Below are positions 7,026-11,369 of a stretch of DNA of 11,369 nucleotides, piece by piece (position 1 is the first letter of the stretch; every line of letters begins with the position of its first letter). This DNA is from Bacillota bacterium (GTDB taxonomy: Bacteria > Bacillota_E > JAJZYS01 > JAJYTV01), in NCBI GenBank assembly GCA_021845645.1, contig JAJZVM010000134.1, positions 1 through 11,369 on the forward strand, read 5' to 3'. A program made the translations under genes and the position numbers. Below the pieces are notes generated by a model. That model saw only the letters and a list, made by a program, of their open reading frames with translations, was not told where the DNA came from and did no database searches.

Positions 7026-7690
7026 CGGCGCGCCTCCCTGTCTTCCGCCCCCCAATGCGTGTACGAAGCCACGAAGGCCAGCAAGGCACGCAGACCGTCC
7101 TGCATCGCGGCAAGCTGGTCCGCGCCGGCGCGGTGAAGCGCAAGGCTGACGGTAGGCTGGCGTACGCCGTGGCGGCGGGCGATCTCACTCTGGCGGTAAC
7201 CCAGGATCAGGTCGGTGAAATATGCCCTTTGCGTGCGCGTCATGCTCCTGGCGGCGACGTTGATCATGTGGGGATACGCTTGTAGGGCGGCACTGAGCTC
7301 TGGTTCCCCCGCGACCTCGATCTCAAGGGCGACCGCCGCCCCGGTGGCCGACTTGGCTGCACCGACCGCCTCCCGGGCCGACTTGAACGCGGTGCCGTTC
7401 AGTTCGTGTACCGACTGCCCCGCTATCGCCGACGCCACCTGCGAGATCTCCCCGATACCCACGCCCATGTAGAACCCGAGTTCGCCCAGAACGCTGCGAA
7501 CATGGAGGTAGAGATCCCAGATGTCGGCGGGGTAAGGCAGCACCCCTTCGACCTCGTCGCCCCATGCGATCTGGAACATGGAGCCAGGCACTTCAGCCTG
7601 AAGGGATTGGGCCAGCCGCCTGAGCTCAGGGGTGAGGTCCGGATACCGCACAGACGCCTGTACATCGATGATCACGACAGCGAGCGCCAA
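7022..7690 (-). CDS. satD: SatD family protein: cyclase-like domain plus C-terminal HTH
   Basis: A 222-residue cytoplasmic protein. Residues 1-125 match the SatD family pattern, which resembles a nucleotide-cyclase/GGDEF-like fold: a short N-terminal strand (AVVIIDVQASVR), WGDEVEGVL (43-51) where the family has GDEFQG, GVGIGEI (76-82) and NGTAFKSAREAV (98-109). Residues about 164-190 form a helix-turn-helix (YRQSEIARRHGVRQPTVSLA), suggesting DNA binding. In Streptococcus mutans satD and satE lie in the ffh operon linked to secretion and acid tolerance; no ffh is seen here. The start is TTG at 7690 with a GGAGAGGG ribosome binding site. Its stop overlaps the satE start (ATGA), indicating translational coupling. 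A promoter candidate and a palindrome lie directly upstream, so autoregulation through the HTH is a reasonable inference. The biochemical activity is unknown; enzymatic cyclase function is not implied. Confidence 0.88.
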   Translation of the reverse strand: MALAVVIIDVQASVRYPDLTPELRRLAQSLQAEVPGSMFQIAWGDEVEGVLPYPADIWDLYLHVRSVLGELGFYMGVGIGEISQVASAIAGQSVHELNGTAFKSAREAVGAAKSATGAAVALEIEVAGEPELSAALQAYPHMINVAARSMTRTQRAYFTDLILGYRQSEIARRHGVRQPTVSLALHRAGADQLAAMQDGLRALLAFVASYTHWGAEDREARR

Positions 7691-7732
7691 GCCACCCTCT
7701 CCTCGGCACCATCGTGCATAACTGTATTGTCT

Positions 7733-7748
7733 ATGTCAATTCCGACAT
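7733..7748. promoter_or_regulatory. Palindromic operator candidate upstream of satD
   Basis: ATGTC (7733-7737) and GACAT (7744-7748) are inverted arms around a 6-base AT-rich centre. The element sits about 45 bases before the satD TTG and just downstream of the predicted transcription start, in a distinctly AT-rich island within GC-rich DNA. A repressor bound here would block satDE transcription. SatD itself has an HTH and is one candidate; this is inference. Confidence 0.4.
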
Positions 7749-7755
7749 TGTGTTT

Positions 7756-7783
7756 ATCGTAATGCTCCAGGACCTATGTGCAA
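7756..7783 (-). promoter_or_regulatory. Candidate sigma-A-type promoter of satDE
   Basis: On the minus strand TTGCAC (7783-7778) is followed after 16 bases by TACGAT (7761-7756). The expected start of transcription is near 7749, giving a leader of about 60 bases before the satD start. The -35 matches 5 of 6 and the -10 4 of 6 consensus positions. A perfect TTGACA is also present nearer the gene (7742-7737), but lacks a good -10 at proper spacing. Confidence 0.45.
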
Positions 7784-7841
7784 TGCAGTTGTCGCCCGCA
7801 TCTCCCGGCAGCAACCCGAAGAGCGACAGACAGCGGCGTGT

Positions 7842-8080
7842 GGCAACCCCAAGGCGAAGACCCGCCGGGCCGGAGGAGACCTCCGGCTTTGCTGGAGGCT
7901 GGTCGGAGCACCGCAATGGTGCGATTCTAGAACACAATGCGCCGCCACAGGCAACTGACGCGACAAAGTCGTTCAAAGCTGTTGCCTAATGGCTCTCTGG
8001 GGTTGCCCGCCCCGACAACCTGCGCAGGCCAGCAAACGTTGAAACCTGCTCTCGGAGCAGGTTTCAACGTTCTAGTTTTT

Positions 8081-8081
<1 letters not shown>
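7842..8081 (+). ncRNA. Candidate structured plus-strand RNA ending at an intrinsic terminator
   Basis: No plausible protein is encoded between about 7784 and 8081, yet the plus strand is full of inverted repeats. GGCAACCCC (7842-7850) pairs with GGGGTTGCC (7999-8007). Inside this long-range stem lie GCCGGAGG/CCTCCGGC with an AGA loop (7869-7887), GCACC/GGTGC (7908-7922), and AGGCAAC/GTTGCCT (7949-7987) with CGAC-AAA-GTCG nested in it. The element is followed by a 16-bp hairpin with six T on the plus strand. GGCAAC occurs twice and GTTGCC twice, so alternative pairings are possible. I could not match it to 6S, RNase P, SRP RNA, tmRNA or a riboswitch I know. Transcription of the plus strand is inferred only from the terminator polarity; no clear plus-strand promoter was found, so the 5' end is arbitrary. 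Confidence 0.3.
8035..8081 (+). terminator. Strong hairpin terminator, T-run on the plus strand
   Basis: A perfect 16-bp inverted repeat, with arms 8035-8050 (AACGTTGAAACCTGCT) and 8056-8071, and a 5-base loop. It is followed on the plus strand by CTAG and six T (8076-8081). On the minus strand, downstream of tRNA-Ala, the same hairpin is followed only by TGCTGG after its final TT, so termination would be weaker in that direction. It may serve both directions, ending the tRNA transcript on one side and an unknown plus-strand transcript on the other. Confidence 0.75.
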
Positions 8082-8156
<75 letters not shown>

Positions 8157-8196
8157 GAAAGGCGCTGGACGCACACGCGTTCCAGACACGCCACTA

Positions 8197-8225
8197 ACTA
8201 TAGCCGCGTCGTGCCCGAGCGTCAA
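8197..8225 (-). promoter_or_regulatory. Near-consensus sigma-A promoter of tRNA-Ala
   Basis: On the minus strand TTGACG (8225-8220) and TATAGT (8202-8197) are separated by exactly 17 bases, an almost perfect housekeeping promoter. Transcription would start near 8190, giving a 5' leader of about 34 bases that includes a small CTGGA/TCCAG hairpin before the tRNA at 8156. It lies in the gap after the kimA stop. Confidence 0.88.
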
Positions 8226-8253
8226 GAAACGGATCTTGCGACCCGGTCATGTC

Positions 8254-10089
8254 TTACTGCTCTTCGCCCACCGGAGGTTCCTCCTCAAGATGCATCGGCA
8301 CCATGCCGATCACGATGTCGGTGCGTCGGCGCAACGCAGCCGCCAGCAGCGTCCCCATGCGGTTGTGCAACAGTCCTGTCAGGCTGCTTGTCGGAACCAT
8401 CTCCGGTACAAGCACGAACAGGCGCTCGCCTTTGGCGCGCTCGAGCGAGTTGATGAACCGAACAACGGGACGGACGATGGAATGGTACTGCGACTGCAGC
8501 GTCACGAGCCGTGCCGGAGGTGCCCACTCCACCCACTCCGCCTCGAGCCGCTTGAGCTGCTCGTCGTCTTCTTCGAAGAACACCGCCAGGGCGATCACGT
8601 CGTCACTGATCGCGAGCGCATGCTCGAGGGCCCGACGCGTCAGCGTGGAGAGCCTCGGCGAGATCGGGACGATCACGATCGGCCTCGGCTTCGGCACGAC
8701 CGCCGCGGGCCGTCTGCCCGGTTCGAGCACCTCGTCCACGCGCGCGTAATACCGCCGCACGCGCTGGAACAGCAGCATGAGCAGAGGTATCGCCAGCACA
8801 ACCACCCACGCGCCTTCGAGGAATTTGCTCAGCACGAAGATGACGGTCGCGGCGGCCGTGGCCAGGGCGCCCACCGCGTTGAGCGCCGCGCGGAGCACCC
8901 AACCGTGCGGGCGGGCATGCCACCAGTGCAGGACCATGCCGGTCTGCGACAGAGTGAAACCCGTAAACACCCCGATCGCGAACATGGGCACGAGCGCTTG
9001 GGGGTCGCCCCGCACCGCGACCAGAAGAACCGCCGCGGCGACAGCGAGCACCCAGATCCCGGACTCGAACACGAGGCGATCGCCGCGCATGGCGAACACG
9101 TGGGGCATGTAGTCGTCCTGTGCCAGTATGCTCGCCAAGAGCGGCAGTCCCCCGAACGAGGTGTTCGCGGCCAGCCCGAGCACCGCCACCGTCGCCAGAG
9201 ACACGAGGTAGTAGACCCAGCTGTACCCGACCGAGGCGCCCATCACGCGGCTGAGCAGCGTCTCGTGCCCGCCTGGGCGCACCCCCACGCGGATCGCGAG
9301 CAGGGCGATGCCGAGCAGCATCGCGGCCAGAATGCCGCCCAGGAGCCATTCGGTGCGCTTGGCGCGCTGAACGCGCGGCTGCCGGAATAGCGGCACGCCG
9401 TTGGCGATGGCCTCGACGCCGGTCAGGGCCGTGCAGCCGGCAGCGAACGCGCGAAGCAGGAGAAGCAAGCCGACGGGCGCCGCGGCACGCGGCAGGGCGG
9501 AAGCCCCCGCATAGACGCCGCGGTGGACCAGGCCAAAGACGAGAATCCCAAGCAGGCCGAAGATGAAAATCATTGTCGGCAACAGGAACGCCCTAGCGCT
9601 CTCGCCGACCCCGCGCAGGTTGAGGAAGGTGACGAGGGCCAGGAGCGCAAGGCAGAGCGGCAGCGTCCAAGGAAGCAGAAGGGGAAACGCCGAGGTCAGC
9701 GCGCTGATGCCCGCCGCGACCGAGATCGCCACGGTCAGGATGTAATCGACGATCAATGCGGCAGCCGCCAGGTGGCTTGCGCGCACGCCGAGGTTTCGCC
9801 TCGAAACGGTGTAGGCCCCTCCGCCTCCGGGGTAGGCCTCGATGACCTGGCTGTACGACAGGACCAGCAGCAGGAGTAGGCCGACGATCGCAAGCGTGAT
9901 CGGCAGGAGATAGCGCAGCGCGGCGGCGCCCGCGGTCACCAGGATGATGGCGATGGCCTCGGGCCCGTAGGCGACCGACGATAGGGCATCAAGCGAGAGG
10001 GCCGCCAATCCCTCCGACGTGCCGATCTCCTCCGCCTGGGCCTCACGGCTCTTGAGCGGCCGGCCGACGAGCAGATGCCAAAGATCCAC
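8254..10089 (-). CDS. kimA: KimA-type potassium importer (APC/KUP superfamily)
   Basis: A 611-residue membrane transporter close in length to Bacillus subtilis KimA (YdaO), a high-affinity proton-coupled K+ importer. The N-terminus has the family's KPLKS-like start (GRPLKSREA, 9-17) and the first-helix signature LSLDALSSVAYGPEAI (31-46), which includes Asp and Tyr residues at the K+ site of the family. PGGGGAY (about 88-94) and TALTGVEAIANGVP are further APC-fold signatures. About twelve membrane helices fill residues 30-455. Residues from about 475 onward form the cytosolic USP-like domain (RPIVIVPISPRLSTLTRRALEHA). The start is GTG at 10089; the nearest good ribosome binding site, GGGGGAGG, is 19 bases upstream with a 14-base palindrome between. 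It ends in TAA at 8254. Control by c-di-AMP is common in this family, but the 170-base upstream gap is too short for the known c-di-AMP (ydaO) riboswitch and no match is seen. An amino-acid permease is the main alternative. Confidence 0.9.
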   Translation of the reverse strand: MDLWHLLVGRPLKSREAQAEEIGTSEGLAALSLDALSSVAYGPEAIAIILVTAGAAALRYLLPITLAIVGLLLLLVLSYSQVIEAYPGGGGAYTVSRRNLGVRASHLAAAALIVDYILTVAISVAAGISALTSAFPLLLPWTLPLCLALLALVTFLNLRGVGESARAFLLPTMIFIFGLLGILVFGLVHRGVYAGASALPRAAAPVGLLLLLRAFAAGCTALTGVEAIANGVPLFRQPRVQRAKRTEWLLGGILAAMLLGIALLAIRVGVRPGGHETLLSRVMGASVGYSWVYYLVSLATVAVLGLAANTSFGGLPLLASILAQDDYMPHVFAMRGDRLVFESGIWVLAVAAAVLLVAVRGDPQALVPMFAIGVFTGFTLSQTGMVLHWWHARPHGWVLRAALNAVGALATAAATVIFVLSKFLEGAWVVVLAIPLLMLLFQRVRRYYARVDEVLEPGRRPAAVVPKPRPIVIVPISPRLSTLTRRALEHALAISDDVIALAVFFEEDDEQLKRLEAEWVEWAPPARLVTLQSQYHSIVRPVVRFINSLERAKGERLFVLVPEMVPTSSLTGLLHNRMGTLLAAALRRRTDIVIGMVPMHLEEEPPVGEEQ

Positions 10090-10095
10090 ACCTGT

Positions 10096-10109
10096 GCGGC
10101 TCGAGCCGC
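10096..10109. repeat. 14-bp perfect palindrome between kimA ribosome binding site and start
   Basis: GCGGCTCGAGCCGC is its own reverse complement. On the kimA mRNA it begins at the last G of GGGGGAGG (10116-10109) and ends 6 bases before the GTG start codon at 10089. As RNA it can fold as a 5-bp stem with a TCGA (UCGA) loop, which would bring the ribosome binding site to a functional distance. It could instead be a protein-binding site. Confidence 0.5.
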
Positions 10110-10259
10110 CTCCCCCTTTTGGCGGACGACCTTTCTACAGTCTATCGCTTGCGCGGGCGTAATTAAAGGCGAGCGGCTGCGCCTGCGGCAGGCTCCACGC
10201 GCGCTGGGATGGTATTATCAGGATCGCAAGGTTGGAGATCCCCAATGGGAGGAACCACC
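10110..10259. promoter_or_regulatory. Divergent promoter region between kimA and the secreted-protein gene
   Basis: Together with the kimA start region this gap (10090-10259) serves both directions. On the plus strand TGG followed by TATTAT (10210-10218) is an extended -10 element without a good -35; transcription would start near 10225 and use the GGGAGG at 10247-10252. On the minus strand a weak TTTAAT, 17 bases, TAGACT pair could drive kimA. A GCCTG-CGG-CAGGC hairpin (10181-10193) lies between the two. Shared control is possible but not shown. Confidence 0.5.
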
Positions 10260-11168
10260 ATGGGTGCATTTCGGCAAGGTTTCGCCGCGATCGCGCTGAT
10301 CGCCCTCGCAGGCTGGGCCAACGCGGGCCAAGCGGCCGCGCCGCGTGGCGGCAAGCACGTCCAGCCTCGCCCGATCGTCGTCGTCGGCGGTGAGCGCACA
10401 GCCCGCCTGCCCCTGACCCTCAGCGCAATCAGGAAGCGCGTAGCTCAGTCAGGCGACACACTCGTCAAGGCCATGCGCCTGGACGGCGGTTTCCTCATCG
10501 AGAGTCGCGGTGGAGGCCTGGTGGCGTTCACGTACTGGAGCGCGGGCACGGGCCGGGCCTACACGCTGCCCGTCGGCCCGGTCACGCGCATGAAGGTCGT
10601 CCAGACGCTGGGCGACACCGACATCACATTGCTCAACGAAGCCACGGACGACGACGGCTCCTACTGGCCGTTCCCGTACCTGCTGCGCTGCGTGCGCAGC
10701 GGCGAAACCTCACAGTTCGCATGTCTGCGCGAGCGCGCCTACTTCCCGCTGACAAGCGGCGCGATGTTCGGCAGCAAGCCCTATGAGACCCTGACCGGCA
10801 TTGTCCCGACGCTGGACGGGGTCGAGCTCGCGTTCGGGCCGGAACAGGACCTGGGCGAGTTCTGGGCCGACTACACGTCGATACCGCCGACCCGCGTCTC
10901 CTTCGACCCTGCGGCGGATGTCCTGCTCATCACCTTCAGCCATGCTGTCGTGGGCAAGGGCCTTGTCGCCCCGGCTCGCGGCAACGTCTTCATCCAGGCC
11001 GTCGCAGCGCGTCAGGACGGACCGAACGTCGCAGTCGCCCTCACACTCGTCAAGTCCACGGCCCAGTATTACACCGGCAGCATCGAGCACGCGCAGGAGC
11101 TGCCGTTCCTCGAACTCCGGTTCGCCTCTGGCACGATGAATCCCACAGGCATCGACCTCGAGTACTAG
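10260..11168 (+). CDS. Predicted secreted protein of unknown function
   Basis: A 302-residue protein I do not recognise. Residues 1-27 form a classical signal peptide: basic Arg5, the hydrophobic run AAIALIALAGWA and an ANA-GQA or GQA-AAP cleavage region. There is no lipobox cysteine and no later membrane helix, so it is probably exported. The mature part is rich in beta-strand-like stretches, Gly and Thr. It has two cysteines (C144 and C155, an 11-residue separation) that could form a disulfide, an acidic aromatic patch (TDDDGSYWPFPY) and a C-terminal half typical of a beta-sandwich (VSFDPAADVLLITFSHAV, LPFLELRFASG). ATG 10260 was chosen because GGGAGG precedes it by 7 bases; the frame is open 17 codons further upstream, but that would remove the N-terminal position of the signal peptide. 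It is the only plus-strand gene, divergent from kimA and convergent with the dehydrogenase. No enzymatic motif was found. Confidence 0.85.
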   Translation: MGAFRQGFAAIALIALAGWANAGQAAAPRGGKHVQPRPIVVVGGERTARLPLTLSAIRKRVAQSGDTLVKAMRLDGGFLIESRGGGLVAFTYWSAGTGRAYTLPVGPVTRMKVVQTLGDTDITLLNEATDDDGSYWPFPYLLRCVRSGETSQFACLRERAYFPLTSGAMFGSKPYETLTGIVPTLDGVELAFGPEQDLGEFWADYTSIPPTRVSFDPAADVLLITFSHAVVGKGLVAPARGNVFIQAVAARQDGPNVAVALTLVKSTAQYYTGSIEHAQELPFLELRFASGTMNPTGIDLEY

Positions 11169-11226
11169 CCGCACTTGACGGTCCGGGGCCCTTGGCGGCG
11201 CGAAGCTCGGCCGCACGTATCAAACA
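11169..11226. other. Short convergent intergenic gap
   Basis: Fifty-eight bases between the stop of the secreted-protein gene (TAG) and the stop of the alcohol dehydrogenase gene. Despite the convergent arrangement no convincing hairpin-plus-T terminator is visible; only weak GC-rich complementarity is seen. Confidence 0.5.
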
Positions 11227-11369
11227 TCAAAGCGACTCGTCCGACAGGTCCTCGACGCTTAGCACGGCCGCTCCGTCGACGCGGCTCGCCTTCATGTCCC
11301 GCAGGGCCAGGTTGGCGTCCCTGAACGGGTAGATGGTGTGCTCCGCACGGATGTCGAGCCGGTCCGCCA
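11227..11369 (-). CDS. Zinc-type (MDR) alcohol dehydrogenase, C-terminal fragment
   Basis: The last 46 residues of a protein entering from the right edge. The segment HTIYPFRDANLALRDMKASR followed by VDGAAVLSVEDL matches the C-terminal helix and strand of medium-chain dehydrogenase/reductases, where the pattern is a hydrophobic residue, P-[FL], two or three residues, ANxAL, then a helix and G-[RA]-xVL. These NAD(P)-dependent enzymes oxidise alcohols or reduce aldehydes and ketones. The catalytic and zinc-binding portions are outside the window, so substrate and exact subfamily cannot be judged. The gene ends in TGA at 11227-11229. Confidence 0.8.
   Translation of the reverse strand, partial: ADRLDIRAEHTIYPFRDANLALRDMKASRVDGAAVLSVEDLSDESL

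Noticed and set aside
7714..7989. Plus-strand 91-codon open frame in the satD-tRNA gap
   Set aside because: No ribosome binding site, no domain and low-complexity composition; the region is better described by its inverted repeats.
7908..7990. Partial similarity to cobalamin riboswitch sequence (GGTGCGATTC, then GCCGCCACAGG)
   Set aside because: The conserved B12 box and the order of the other elements are missing, and no B12-related gene is adjacent.
8035..8071. Hairpin arms containing GTTGAAAC, similar to the ends of some CRISPR repeats
   Set aside because: A single inverted pair with no regular spacers and no cas genes; it is better explained as a terminator.
8236..9390. Plus-strand open frame of 384 codons opposite kimA, very rich in His, Arg and Glu
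   Set aside because: This is the usual antisense product of a hydrophobic high-GC membrane protein gene and has no ribosome binding site or family match.

Overview
The DNA is strongly G+C-rich (about two thirds by eye). The gene set points to a high-GC member of the Bacillota or a relative: a KimA-type potassium importer, a SatD/SatE pair, a Bacillota-style uracil-DNA glycosylase relative, strong GGAGG ribosome binding sites, GTG/TTG starts and a textbook sigma-A type promoter for the tRNA gene. The taxonomic call is inference from family content only. Almost everything is on the minus strand; the one plus-strand gene encodes an unknown secreted protein near the right end.

Layout from left to right. 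(1) 1-1587: a methyl-accepting chemotaxis protein whose C-terminus runs off the left edge. (2) 1861-2409: a uracil-DNA glycosylase-superfamily gene interrupted by two opposite single-base frameshifts. (3) 2506-5075: a complete ferrous-iron uptake operon feoA-feoB-feoC, with a GC-rich leader holding two perfect inverted repeats. (4) 5312-6064: a class I SAM-dependent methyltransferase. (5) 6211-7690: satD and satE, joined by an ATGA overlap. satD is intact, but satE (DUF3307 family) carries one frameshift and two in-frame TGA codons. (6) 7691-8081: a gene-free stretch with a candidate satDE promoter and operator, then a dense set of inverted repeats ending in a perfect 16-bp hairpin plus six T on the plus strand; it looks like a structured plus-strand transcript. 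(7) 8081-8156: tRNA-Ala(GGC) with its own promoter. (8) 8254-10089: kimA. (9) 10260-11168, plus strand: a secreted protein with no recognised family, divergent from kimA. (10) 11227-11369: the last 46 residues of a zinc-type (MDR) alcohol dehydrogenase entering from the right edge.

The intact genes are ordinary housekeeping and transport functions: chemotaxis, Fe(II) uptake, K+ uptake, a methyltransferase and a tRNA. I see no phage, transposase, CRISPR or defence locus. The items most worth a second look are the two broken but otherwise well-conserved genes (either real decay or assembly errors), the structured region left of tRNA-Ala, and the regulatory architecture around satD, feoA and kimA.
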